This document shows positions 8,132 through 16,155 of a DNA stretch of 55,596 bases, in pieces. The notes under the pieces are model-generated. The model saw only the letters and a program-made list of their open reading frames with translations, searched no databases and was not told the origin of the DNA. The stretch covers positions 1 through 55,596 of the forward strand of contig JBNGCX010000022.1 of the NCBI GenBank assembly GCA_049974865.1, in the 5' to 3' direction. Source of the stretch: JAGSOU01 sp049974865 (lineage in GTDB: Bacteria > Pseudomonadota > Alphaproteobacteria > Rhodobacterales > Rhodobacteraceae). Each line of letters opens with the position of its first letter. Within the stretch, counting starts at the first letter, position 1. The position numbers and the translations under genes were made by a program.

Positions 8132-8944
8132 ATGCTGCTCAGTGTCGAGACCGTGACCAAGACGTTCGGCAAGAACGTCGCCGTTGATAATGTCTCCTTC
8201 GAGGTGGACCAGCCCGCCTTCGTGGGCATCATCGGCCGTTCGGGGGCCGGGAAGTCCACCTTCCTGAGGATGGTGAACCGCCTGACCGACGCCAGCGCCG
8301 GCGCGATCCGCTTCGAGGGGCGCGACATCCTGGAACTGCAGGGCGGGGACAAGCGCGCCTGGCAATCCGACTGCGCGATGATCTTCCAGCAGTTCAACCT
8401 GGTGCCGCGCATGGACGTGGTGTCGAACGTGCTGCACGGCACGCTGAACCGGCGCTCGGCGGTCACCACCTTCTTCAACCTCTTCCCCAAGGCCGACATC
8501 CACCGCGCCATCGACATCCTGGACCGCCTCGGCATCGCCGAGCAGGCCGCCAAGCGCGCCGAGGCGCTGTCGGGCGGGCAGCAGCAACGCGTGGCCATCG
8601 CCCGCGCCCTGATGCAGGACCCCAGGATCATCCTGGCCGACGAGCCCATCGCCAGCCTCGACCCGATGAACGCGCAGGTGGTGATGGAGGCACTCTACCG
8701 CATCAATCGCGAAGACGGCCGCATGGTCATCGCCAACCTTCACACGCTGGACACCGCGCGGCGCTATTGCGACCGGGTGATCGGGATGCGCGACGGCCGC
8801 ATCGTGTTCGACGGCACGCCGGATCAACTGACCACCGGGGTCGCGCGCGACATCTACGGCGCCGACGCCTCCTTCACCGAATCCGCGACCTCCACCTCGC
8901 TCGACACGCTGGCCACCCCGGCGCGGGCGACGGAGCTAGCTTGA
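8132..8944 (+). CDS. phnC: PhnC, phosphonate ABC transporter ATPase
   Basis: This 270-residue cytoplasmic ATPase belongs to the PhnCDE importer for phosphonates. It has Walker A GRSGAGKST (about 36-44), signature LSGGQQQRVAIAR, Walker B IILADEP and the H-loop region. The length and the MIFQQFNLVPRMDVVSNVL segment are typical of PhnC. It is first of phnC-phnD-phnE1-phnE2 on the plus strand. The ATG is preceded by AAAAGGGGATGAC. I see no convincing Pho box in the 183-bp divergent spacer upstream. Confidence 0.95.
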   Translation: MLLSVETVTKTFGKNVAVDNVSFEVDQPAFVGIIGRSGAGKSTFLRMVNRLTDASAGAIRFEGRDILELQGGDKRAWQSDCAMIFQQFNLVPRMDVVSNVLHGTLNRRSAVTTFFNLFPKADIHRAIDILDRLGIAEQAAKRAEALSGGQQQRVAIARALMQDPRIILADEPIASLDPMNAQVVMEALYRINREDGRMVIANLHTLDTARRYCDRVIGMRDGRIVFDGTPDQLTTGVARDIYGADASFTESATSTSLDTLATPARATELA

Positions 8945-8997
8945 GTTTTCATCTGTCCCTGCCGCTCGGCGGGGCAAGTTCAACCAGGAGAGAGACG

Positions 8998-9912
8998 ATG
9001 AAAAAACTGCTCGCGGCCCTCGTGGCCACCGCCGCCATCGCGGCCCCCGCCTTCGCCGGCAGCCATGGCGGCGGCATCACCGAGTTCCGCATCGGCATCC
9101 TCGGCGGCGAGAACGCCCAGGACCGCCTGAACTCGAACGAGTGCCTGCGCGCCAAGACCGAGGACCTGCTGGGCGTCGAGACCAAGCTCTTCGCCCCGGC
9201 CGACTATAACGGCGTTATCCAGGGGCTGCTGGGCGGCACCATCGACATGGCCTGGCTGGGTGCCTCGGGCTACGCCAAGACCTACCTCGAAGACCCCGAG
9301 GCGGTCGAGCCGGTGCTGGTCAAGGTCAACGTGGACGGCGGCTATGGCTACCATTCCATCGGTTTCGCCCGCAAGGACAGCGGCATCACCTCGCTGGACG
9401 ACATGAAGGGCAAGGTCTTCGGCTTCGGCGACCCCAACTCGACCAGCGGCTACCTGATCCCCTCGATCGAGATCCCGGCCGAGATCGGCGCCTCGATGCA
9501 GTCGGGTGACTACTTCGGCGAGGTGAAGTTCACCGGCGGCCACGAGCAGACCATCGTTGCCGTGAACAACGGCGACGTGGACGGCGGCGTGACCTGGGCC
9601 GACGGCCTGGGCGCATGGGAAGACGGATTCAACTCGGGCGCGCTGCGCAAGGCCGTGGACGCGGGCCTGATCGACATGAACGACCTGGTCGAGATTTGGC
9701 GCTCCAAGCCGATCCCGGAAGGCCCGGTCGTGCTGCGCAAGGCCCTGCCCGAGGACGTCAAGGTCAAGATGACCGCGCTGATGGCCTCGCTCGCCTCGAT
9801 GGACCCCGATTGCTACTACGGCGTGGCCGCGGGTGACTCCAAGGGTTTCATGCCGATCACCCACGACGCCTATCTCTCGATCGTCGAGGCCCGCAAGGCC
9901 AAGTCGAACTGA
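8998..9912 (+). CDS. phnD: PhnD, phosphonate-binding protein
   Basis: This 304-residue periplasmic substrate-binding protein has a Sec signal (residues 1-19, AFA-G) and PhnD features such as FRIGILGGENAQDRL, the WLGASGYAKTY segment and FGFGDPNSTSGYLIPS, which contribute to the phosphonate pocket. The ATG at 8998 follows AGGAGAGAGACG. A strong hairpin directly after the stop probably reduces read-through into the permease genes, in line with the need for excess binding protein. Confidence 0.95.
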   Translation: MKKLLAALVATAAIAAPAFAGSHGGGITEFRIGILGGENAQDRLNSNECLRAKTEDLLGVETKLFAPADYNGVIQGLLGGTIDMAWLGASGYAKTYLEDPEAVEPVLVKVNVDGGYGYHSIGFARKDSGITSLDDMKGKVFGFGDPNSTSGYLIPSIEIPAEIGASMQSGDYFGEVKFTGGHEQTIVAVNNGDVDGGVTWADGLGAWEDGFNSGALRKAVDAGLIDMNDLVEIWRSKPIPEGPVVLRKALPEDVKVKMTALMASLASMDPDCYYGVAAGDSKGFMPITHDAYLSIVEARKAKSN

Positions 9913-9928
9913 GGTTTCCAACCTTTAG

Positions 9929-9959
9929 ACGGGTCCCGCGCCGCGCGGGGCCCGTTTTC
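9929..9959 (+). terminator. Attenuating terminator between phnD and phnE1
   Basis: A 12-bp stem with one G-T pair (ACGGGTCCCGCG, loop CCG, CGCGGGGCCCGT) is followed by a T-rich tail to 9959. It lies 16 bases after the phnD stop and 18 bases before phnE1. Its position inside the transporter operon suggests partial termination after the binding protein. Confidence 0.7.
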
Positions 9960-9977
9960 TTATCCGAAGGCACCACC

Positions 9978-10850
9978 ATGTCAGAGCTTTCCGCAGGGCC
10001 CCACGGGGGCAGCCCGGACATCCGCGACCACTACATGGACCTTACCCGCCGCAAGCGGATGTACGGCGGCCTCGCGCTGGCGATCTTCGCCGCGCTGATG
10101 GTCTCGGGCTTCCTGGTGGCCGACGACCGCAACGCGGGCGGGTTCTGGGACGGGCTGCACAATGTCTTCGCCTTCCCCGCGCAGGTTGTGGGCGAGGCCT
10201 GGGACAAGGCCGACCTGCTGCCCGGGCACCTGGTGCATTTCTTCCCCGCGCTGATCGAGACCGTCAACATCGCCGCCGTCTCCACTCTGGTGGGGGCGCT
10301 GTTCGCGCTGGTGCTGTCGCTGCTTTCGACCCGGGGGCTGGCGCGGTTTCCGCGGCTGATCCCCGTGTTCCGCCGCTGCATGGACATCATGCGCGCCATG
10401 CCCGAGATCGTGATTGCGCTGGTGCTGATCTTTGTGCTCGGCGGCGGGCCGGTGCCGGCGATGATCGCCATCGCCTTTCACACCGCCGGCGCGCTGGGCA
10501 AGCTGTTCTCCGAGGTGAACGAGAACGCCTCTCTGAAACCGGTCGAGGGGCTGGCATCGGTCGGCGCCACCTGGATTCAGCGCATGTGGCTGGGGGTGAT
10601 CCCGCAGGTCGCGCCCAACTACCTCAGCTACGCGCTGCTGCGGTTCGAAATCAACATCCGCGCCTCGGCCATCCTGGGCTTCGTCGGCGCGGGCGGCATC
10701 GGCTATGAGCTGAAGAACGCCATGTCCTGGGGGCAGGGCAAGTTCGACGAGGCGGCGGCGATCTTCATCCTGCTCTTCGGCGCCATCGTGGTCTTCGACC
10801 AGCTATCCAGCCATTTCCGCCACAAGCTGACCACCGGAGGCCGGGCATGA
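9978..10850 (+). CDS. phnE: PhnE, phosphonate ABC permease (first copy)
   Basis: This 290-residue inner-membrane permease of the BPD transport family has an N-terminal membrane segment after about 35 residues (YGGLALAIFAALMVSGFLV). It is followed by the multi-span domain, including TVNIAAVSTLVGALFALVLS and the ATPase-contact EAA-like loop around ASVGATWIQRMWLGVIPQ. It heterodimerises with the second PhnE encoded next, to which it is joined by an ATGA overlap. The length is typical. Confidence 0.93.
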   Translation: MSELSAGPHGGSPDIRDHYMDLTRRKRMYGGLALAIFAALMVSGFLVADDRNAGGFWDGLHNVFAFPAQVVGEAWDKADLLPGHLVHFFPALIETVNIAAVSTLVGALFALVLSLLSTRGLARFPRLIPVFRRCMDIMRAMPEIVIALVLIFVLGGGPVPAMIAIAFHTAGALGKLFSEVNENASLKPVEGLASVGATWIQRMWLGVIPQVAPNYLSYALLRFEINIRASAILGFVGAGGIGYELKNAMSWGQGKFDEAAAIFILLFGAIVVFDQLSSHFRHKLTTGGRA

Positions 10851-12169
10851 GTGACGCCACCGCAACCGCGATCCTGAAGGACGAGGCCGACCGCCTCTTC
10901 GCCCGCAAGCGCCTGGTGGGCTTTGCCCTGCCGGCGGCGATCCTGGCCTACCTGGCCTATATCTTCTTCGCCTTTGACATCCCCGGCCTGTATGAGCGCG
11001 CGCGCATGGACAACGCCCGCGCGCTGGTGGCCGACAGCTACAGCTACAAGACCCATGTCACCCGCGACAACCGCTCCGGCGCGGTCACCGTGGCCATCGA
11101 GGGCGAGCGCAAGGGCACCTACCCGCAGGGCACCGCGCCCGGCTGGGTCAGCCTGGGCGAGGACACGGTGATCGACCTCGGCGGCGGCCATGTCGTCACC
11201 TTTGCCGGCAAGGCCGTGCGCTACAACGTGCCGGGCTTCGGCCTGATCGAGGCCGAGCCGGGCACGCGCGGCGTGGCGACCAACCTGGAGGGCGACCTGC
11301 CCGAGTGGATCAACCGGTCGAAGAACCGCCTCGCCGTCACCACCGAGGCCGGCCGGCTGACCGTCACCCGCAACCGGGCCGAGGTGTTCCGCTATTTCAC
11401 CGGGTGGGAGCTGTTCTTCTTCACCCTCGACAGCCCCTATCACGGCGCCCCGCTGAGCCAGATCCTGTTCGGCGAGCGGATCGACCCCGCGCGCGGCAAT
11501 CTCGCGGGCGCGGCGCAGGATTTCTGGACCAACGCCATGTGGCGCCACAACGACGTGGCCTGGGCGCTGTTCGAAACCATCCTGATGGCCTTCCTCGGCA
11601 CCATGGGCGCGGCGCTGGTCGCGCTGCCGCTGGCCTTCCTCGCGGCCAAGAACTTCGCCCCGGTGATGACCCTGCGCTTCGGCGTGCGCCGCGTTTTCGA
11701 CTTCGTGCGCGGGGTGGACGGGCTGATCTGGACTATCGTGCTCAGCCGTGCCTTCGGGCCGGGGCCGCTGACCGGGGCGCTGGCGATCCTGGTCACCGAC
11801 ACGGGCAGCTTTGGCAAGATGTTCTCGGAGGCGCTGGAAAACGTCGACGAGAAACAGATCGAGGGAGTGCAGTCCACCGGCGCGCGACCGGTGCAGCGCT
11901 ACCGCTTCGGGGTGATCCCGCAGGTGACGCCGGTGCTGCTCAGCCAGGTGCTCTACTACCTGGAATCCAACACCCGCAGCGCCACCATCATCGGCGCCAT
12001 CACCGGCGGCGGCATCGGCCTGCTGCTGACCCAGGCCATGATCACCCAGAAGGACTGGGAGGAGGTCAGCTATTACATCGCGCTGATCGTGCTGATGGTG
12101 ATGCTGATGGACTGGCTTTCGGGCTGGCTGCGCCGCCGCCTGATCCAGGGCGGCGCGGGTGGACACTGA
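10847..12169 (+). CDS. phnE: PhnE, phosphonate ABC permease (second copy, enlarged)
   Basis: This 440-residue second permease subunit overlaps phnE1 by four bases (ATGA). After the first membrane segment (about 25-45) there is an extra, mostly beta-rich soluble region of about 150 residues (roughly 50-210), predicted periplasmic. The usual permease core then follows (ILMAFLGTMGAALVALPLAF onward, with an EAA-like loop at STGARPVQRYRFGVIPQ). The large insertion distinguishes it from PhnE1. Two unequal PhnE subunits are common in alphaproteobacteria. Confidence 0.92.
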   Translation: MSDATATAILKDEADRLFARKRLVGFALPAAILAYLAYIFFAFDIPGLYERARMDNARALVADSYSYKTHVTRDNRSGAVTVAIEGERKGTYPQGTAPGWVSLGEDTVIDLGGGHVVTFAGKAVRYNVPGFGLIEAEPGTRGVATNLEGDLPEWINRSKNRLAVTTEAGRLTVTRNRAEVFRYFTGWELFFFTLDSPYHGAPLSQILFGERIDPARGNLAGAAQDFWTNAMWRHNDVAWALFETILMAFLGTMGAALVALPLAFLAAKNFAPVMTLRFGVRRVFDFVRGVDGLIWTIVLSRAFGPGPLTGALAILVTDTGSFGKMFSEALENVDEKQIEGVQSTGARPVQRYRFGVIPQVTPVLLSQVLYYLESNTRSATIIGAITGGGIGLLLTQAMITQKDWEEVSYYIALIVLMVMLMDWLSGWLRRRLIQGGAGGH

Positions 12170-12244
12170 CCCGCCCCCCTTCTTCTTGGCAAAAATACTC
12201 AAACCGGCGGAGGATTCTCCACCGCCGCAACGCCCGAGGTCTCC

Positions 12245-12862
12245 ATGCCCCGCCTGAACGCAGAAACCCCCGTCATCCATCCCGATTGCACCATCACCGA
12301 CAGCGATTTCGGCCGCTATGTCGAGATCGGGCAGGGATCGCGCGTGGCCCATTCCACCCTGGGCGACTATTCCTATTGCGACCGCTACGCCGATATCGCC
12401 AACGCCACCATCGGCAAGTTCGCCAATATCGCCAGCTTCACCCGGATCGGTCCCACCGATCACCCGATGGGCAACGCCTCGCTGCATCACTTCCTCTACC
12501 GCTCGTCGGATTACTGGGACGACGCGGAACATGACGCGGCCTTCTTCGCCCACCGCCAAAGCCGCCGCACCGAGATCGGCCACGACACCTGGATCGGCCA
12601 CGGCGCCGTCATCCGGCCCGAGCTGAGCATCGGCCACGGCGCGGTGGTGGCGGCGGGCGCGGTGGTGACCAAGGACGTGCCCCCCTACATGATCGTCGCC
12701 GGCGTGCCCGCCCAGCCCCTGCGCGCGCGGTTTCCGCAGGCGATGGCCGAGCGGCTGATGCGGCTCGCCTGGTGGGACTGGGAGCACGCCCGCCTGCGCG
12801 CCGCGCTGGAGGATTTCCGCGCGCTGCCCGCCGAGGTTTTCCTGGAGAAATACGAGGGGTAG
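12245..12862 (+). CDS. Hexapeptide-repeat transferase of phosphonate clusters
   Basis: This 205-residue left-handed beta-helix protein has repeated turns (for example ADIANATIGKFANIASFTRI and IGHGAVIRPELSIGHGAVVA) as in DapH/LpxA-type acyltransferases. It belongs to the hexapeptide family repeatedly found in C-P lyase clusters, presumably acetylating an aminoalkylphosphonate or related substrate. The substrate is not known and PhnO, the GNAT acetyltransferase, is absent here. It follows phnE2 by 75 bases, a spacer that includes an oligomer (CTTGGCAAAAATACTC, 12185-12200) I associate with Rhodobacteraceae intergenic DNA. Confidence 0.85.
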   Translation: MPRLNAETPVIHPDCTITDSDFGRYVEIGQGSRVAHSTLGDYSYCDRYADIANATIGKFANIASFTRIGPTDHPMGNASLHHFLYRSSDYWDDAEHDAAFFAHRQSRRTEIGHDTWIGHGAVIRPELSIGHGAVVAAGAVVTKDVPPYMIVAGVPAQPLRARFPQAMAERLMRLAWWDWEHARLRAALEDFRALPAEVFLEKYEG

Positions 12863-12892
12863 GGGCGCACGCCTAGCGTCACGCCGGTCAAA

Positions 12893-12952
12893 CGTCCCGC
12901 CCGGCGGTCACGCCGGGCAGTGGCCGACCCGCCCCCCCCACGGGGCCGGCGC
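12893..12952 (-). repeat. Intergenic double-hairpin repeat, copy 1
   Basis: Read on the minus strand, this element matches two others at 23731 and 33759. Hairpin 2 has arms GCCCGGC (12912-12918) and GCCGGGC (12899-12905) around a 6-base loop GTGACC. The arms are identical in all three copies while the loop differs. Hairpin 1 (about 12922-12952) is more diverged here. It lies in the 203-bp spacer between the hexapeptide transferase and phnM1, which convergently end there, so it may act as a bidirectional terminator. Confidence 0.6.
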
Positions 12953-13065
12953 TTCTCACCCACCTATCGGGTCGGCCGCTGCCCTCATCGCTCAAGTCCT
13001 GCCGGAATGATCGCCGCGGCTTCCACACCGGGGTATGACGTCTGCGGCAAAAGCCTGCTGACGGA

Positions 13066-14247
13066 TCACTCCGCCGCCATGCCCAGCCCCGAGATGCGCC
13101 CGGCAAAGCGATGCGCCGCCTCGCCCGACAGATAGCTCAGCCGCCCGCCCGAGACGGTCATCTCCACCGCGCGGGTGGCCGCGTTGACCACGGTCAGGTC
13201 GGCGCGGCGGCCGAAATCCAGCCGCCCGCGGTCGGGCAGGCGCAGGATGTCCGCCGGCGTGGTCGAGATCATCGCCCAGGCGCGCGGCAGGCCCATCACG
13301 CCCTCGTCCACCAGCCGCCAGGCGGCATGCGCCAGCGAGGGGTAGTAGTAGTCCGAGACCAGCGCGTCGCAGAGCCCCTCGCGGATCAGGTCGATCGCCG
13401 CCACGTTGCCTGATTGCGAGCCGCCCCTCACCACGTTGGGCGCGCCCAACAGCACCGGGTCGTTCATCGCCTTGGCCGCCGCCGCGGCCTTGCGCGCGGT
13501 GGGGAACTCGGCGATGCGGGCGCCGATCATGGAATAGCCCTCGCGGGTTTCGCCGTCGGGGTCGTCATGGCTGCCATAGACCACGCCCAGCCGGTCGAAG
13601 GCCTCGGCCAGTTGGCACAGGTGGCGCGGCACCTCGCGCGCGCGCGCCATCGCGCCCTCGATCAGCGCCATGTGCTCGCCGGGGCTGCGGCCGGCCTGCT
13701 GCGCCCAGTGCAGCAGCAGATCGGGTTTCTCCTGCGCCAAATCCGCTGCTTCGCCCAGGTGGTTGTTGAACACGACGTAGTCGATCCCGTGCCGGTCGAT
13801 GGCCGCCAGCAGGCGCGGTCCGCTGTCCACGAGATGGGTCTCGCAGCGGATCTGGACGCGCAGGTCGGTCAATGCGCGCCGCCGGTAGGTGTCCAGCGCC
13901 GCCATGATCCGCTCGGCATGGTCGGGGCCGCGATGGCCGCCCTCCCACGACCAACTCTGGGCCAGCCAGGCGGTGGTCACGCCGTTGGCCGCGGCGTCGC
14001 AGTCGGTGCTCGCCAGGCCCAGCTCCAGCGCGAAGGGGGCGGTGGGGCGGGGGGCGACATGGCGCTCGAAGGCGTCGCCGTGCAGGTCGATGATGCCCGG
14101 CAGGATCAGGTAGCCCGAGAAATCCACCTCGGGCAGGGGGCCCTTTGTGATCCGCCCATCGGCAATGGACAGCGAGCGCTGCTGCATCTCGCCATCGCGC
14201 AGGATGGTGGCGCCGGTAAAGCGCAGGGGGGGGAGGATCGGGGGCAT
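13066..14247 (-). CDS. phnM: PhnM-like amidohydrolase (divergent first copy)
   Basis: This 393-residue amidohydrolase belongs to the PhnM family; PhnM removes diphosphate from ribose 1-methylphosphonate 5-triphosphate in the C-P lyase pathway. Family motifs are LHGDAFERHVAPRP (compare LHTDNLERHIQPRP in the second copy), GSHDD, GAPNVVRGGSQSGN and the C-terminal LPDRGRLDFGRRADLTVV. Unlike the second copy and E. coli PhnM, the RGGSHSGN histidine is glutamine. It shares an operon with phnF. It may process a different substrate or be a second isoform. Confidence 0.85.
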   Translation of the reverse strand: MPPILPPLRFTGATILRDGEMQQRSLSIADGRITKGPLPEVDFSGYLILPGIIDLHGDAFERHVAPRPTAPFALELGLASTDCDAAANGVTTAWLAQSWSWEGGHRGPDHAERIMAALDTYRRRALTDLRVQIRCETHLVDSGPRLLAAIDRHGIDYVVFNNHLGEAADLAQEKPDLLLHWAQQAGRSPGEHMALIEGAMARAREVPRHLCQLAEAFDRLGVVYGSHDDPDGETREGYSMIGARIAEFPTARKAAAAAKAMNDPVLLGAPNVVRGGSQSGNVAAIDLIREGLCDALVSDYYYPSLAHAAWRLVDEGVMGLPRAWAMISTTPADILRLPDRGRLDFGRRADLTVVNAATRAVEMTVSGGRLSYLSGEAAHRFAGRISGLGMAAE

Positions 14248-14327
14248 CGCTGACTCGTCTCTCGATTTGCCCCTGTGGATAACCCGTCTCTGTATCGCCG
14301 ATGTGACAGAACCCTATGAAAAACAGT

Positions 14328-15038
14328 CTAATCCGCGGTCACGACCAGGGTAATCCGGTCGCCGGCGAACCAGGTGCGGCCGTATTCCACCGGCCGCCCG
14401 CCGGGGTCGATATTCACCCCGACCGTGCGCAGGATCGGGTCGCCCTCGGAAATGCGCAGCTGCAGCGCCTGGGTGGCGGTGGCCAGCTTGGCCGTCAGCC
14501 GGGTCGAGGCGCGGGTGTAGTCGTCGAGCCCCTCGCGGACCAGCGAGGCGGTGACCGAACGGGTCTCTTCCAGCGCCTCCAGCAGCCCCGGGAACCGCGC
14601 CGCCGGGAAGACCGAGCGGAACAGCGCCACCGGCGCCCCGTCGGCCAGCGACACGCCCTCATAGACATGCACCGGCGCGCCGTCCTCCAGCCCCAGCGCC
14701 TGGGCCTCGCGGGCATCGGCCGGGCGGGTCTCCAGCCGCAGGATGCGTTTCTCGGGGGTCTGCCCGGCGGCCTCGAGGTTCTGGTGGAACCGCACCCGCC
14801 GCCCCAGCGGGTAATCGGTGGGCTTCGAGGCCACGAAGACCCCCGCGCCGCGCCGGGCGTGCACCAGCCCGCGGTCGCCCATGTCGGCCAGCGCCCGGCG
14901 CACCGTGTGGCGGTTGACCCCGAAGCGCTGCGCCAGCGCCGCCTCGGTGGGCAGCTTGTCGCCGGGGCGATAGTGCCCATCGCCGATCTCGGCGGTCAGG
15001 GTCGCGGCGATGGATTTCCAGATCGGGGTTCGCGCCAT
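14328..15038 (-). CDS. phnF: PhnF, GntR/HutC-family regulator of the phn genes
   Basis: This 236-residue regulator has an N-terminal winged helix (LPTEAALAQRFGVNRHTVRRAL, about 29-50) and a C-terminal UTRA effector domain (VHVYEGVSLADGAPVAL onward). This is the HutC subfamily arrangement of PhnF. It is divergent from phnGHI with a 104-bp gap carrying a 10-bp inverted repeat, its likely operator. Downstream on the same strand lies the first phnM copy. No strong ribosome site precedes the ATG, so expression may be low. Confidence 0.88.
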   Translation of the reverse strand: MARTPIWKSIAATLTAEIGDGHYRPGDKLPTEAALAQRFGVNRHTVRRALADMGDRGLVHARRGAGVFVASKPTDYPLGRRVRFHQNLEAAGQTPEKRILRLETRPADAREAQALGLEDGAPVHVYEGVSLADGAPVALFRSVFPAARFPGLLEALEETRSVTASLVREGLDDYTRASTRLTAKLATATQALQLRISEGDPILRTVGVNIDPGGRPVEYGRTWFAGDRITLVVTAD

Positions 15039-15095
15039 GCTGTCACCAAAATTTCACAAGCCCGTGCTTGCGCGACTCGGGCCGAGAGGTCTAGG

Positions 15096-15127
15096 ATTTG
15101 TCTAGTTGTATAGAACCCTAGACAAAT
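15096..15127. promoter_or_regulatory. Probable PhnF operator between phnF and phnG
   Basis: A perfect 10-bp inverted repeat, ATTTGTCTAG (15096-15105) and CTAGACAAAT (15118-15127), flanks a 12-base spacer. The spacer itself reads TTGTATAGAACC, containing the GTATAGA core seen in HutC/PhnF operators (the M. smegmatis PhnF site is, from memory, TGGTATAGACCA). It lies 16 bases before the phnG ATG, fitting repression of phnGHIJK and autoregulation of phnF. Confidence 0.65.
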
Positions 15128-15142
15128 CGGCAAGCTGTCTAC

Positions 15143-15586
15143 ATGAGCAAGATCGACACAAGACAGGGCTGGATCAGCCTGATGGCCAAGGCCCCGGCCG
15201 AGGCGCTGGCGCGGCACTGGGCGGAACTGGGCTTGGCGCCCGATTTCACCTGGCTGCGCGCCCCCGAGATCGGCGGGGTGATGGTGCGCGGCCGCATGGG
15301 CGGCACCGGCGCGCCCTTCAACCTCGGCGAGATGACCGTGACGCGCTGCGCCCTGCGACTGGAGGGCGGCGCGGTGGGGCACGCCTATGTGCAGGGCCGC
15401 GACAAGGCCAAGGCCGAACAGGCCGCGCTGCTGGATGCGCTGATGCAGACCGACGCCGCCACCGCGGTGCGCGAAAAGGTGCTGGCGCCGCTGGCTGCCG
15501 AACTGGACGCCGCCGCCGCCGCCCGCGCGGCAAGGGCCGCGGCGACCAAGGTCGATTTCTTTACCATGGTGCGGGGAGAGGACTGA
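15143..15586 (+). CDS. phnG: PhnG, C-P lyase core complex subunit
   Basis: This 147-residue subunit of the PhnGHIJ core complex, with PhnI, transfers methylphosphonate onto the ribose of ATP/GTP. The family-typical N-terminus RQGWISLMAKAPAEAL and the GEMTVTRCALRL segment are present. The alanine-rich C-terminus (AAAAARAARAAATK) precedes the final VDFFTMVRGED. The stop overlaps the phnH start in TGATG (15584-15588), indicating coupled translation. Confidence 0.93.
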   Translation: MSKIDTRQGWISLMAKAPAEALARHWAELGLAPDFTWLRAPEIGGVMVRGRMGGTGAPFNLGEMTVTRCALRLEGGAVGHAYVQGRDKAKAEQAALLDALMQTDAATAVREKVLAPLAAELDAAAAARAARAAATKVDFFTMVRGED

Positions 15587-16155
15587 TGGACACGCAAGCC
15601 CTGACAGGCGGATTCACCGAGGCCCCGGTGCAGGCCGCGCGCGCCTTTCGTGCCGCGCTGGAGGCGATGGCCCGGCCCGGCCGGATCGAGACCGTCACCG
15701 GCGCCGAGCCGCCCGCGCCGCTGTCGGTGGCGGCCGGGACGCTGCTGCTGACGCTGGCCGATCCCGAAACGCCGGTCTACCTCGCGCCGTCGCATGATAC
15801 GCCGGCGCTGCGCGACTGGCTGACCTTCCACACCGGTGCGCCTCTCACGGAACCGGGCGAGGCCGCCTTTGCGGTGGGCGACTGGGCCGCGCTGCAGCCG
15901 CTCGACTCCTACCGCATCGGCGTGCCCGAATATCCCGACCGCTCGGCCACGCTGATCGTCGAGATGGAGGATATCTCTGCGCAGGGCGTCCGGCTGACCG
16001 GCCCCGGCATCAAGGACACGGCCACGCTGGGCCTGCCGGACATCGCCGCCTTCCAGCGCAACGCGCTGCTGTTTCCGCTGGGGCTGGATTTCTACTTCAC
16101 CGCCGGGGACAGGCTGGCCGCGCTGCCGCGCACGACGAACGTGGAGGCGGGCTGA
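15586..16155 (+). CDS. phnH: PhnH, C-P lyase core complex subunit
   Basis: This 189-residue PhnH has the family pattern FTEAPVQAARAFRAALEAMARPGRI at the N-terminus and the GPGIKDTATLGL segment near the C-terminus. PhnH is a PLP-transferase-like fold without catalytic residues and is a structural part of the PhnGHIJ complex. It overlaps phnG and phnI by one base at each end (TGATG junctions), so phnG-phnH-phnI are translationally coupled. Confidence 0.93.
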   Translation: MDTQALTGGFTEAPVQAARAFRAALEAMARPGRIETVTGAEPPAPLSVAAGTLLLTLADPETPVYLAPSHDTPALRDWLTFHTGAPLTEPGEAAFAVGDWAALQPLDSYRIGVPEYPDRSATLIVEMEDISAQGVRLTGPGIKDTATLGLPDIAAFQRNALLFPLGLDFYFTAGDRLAALPRTTNVEAG

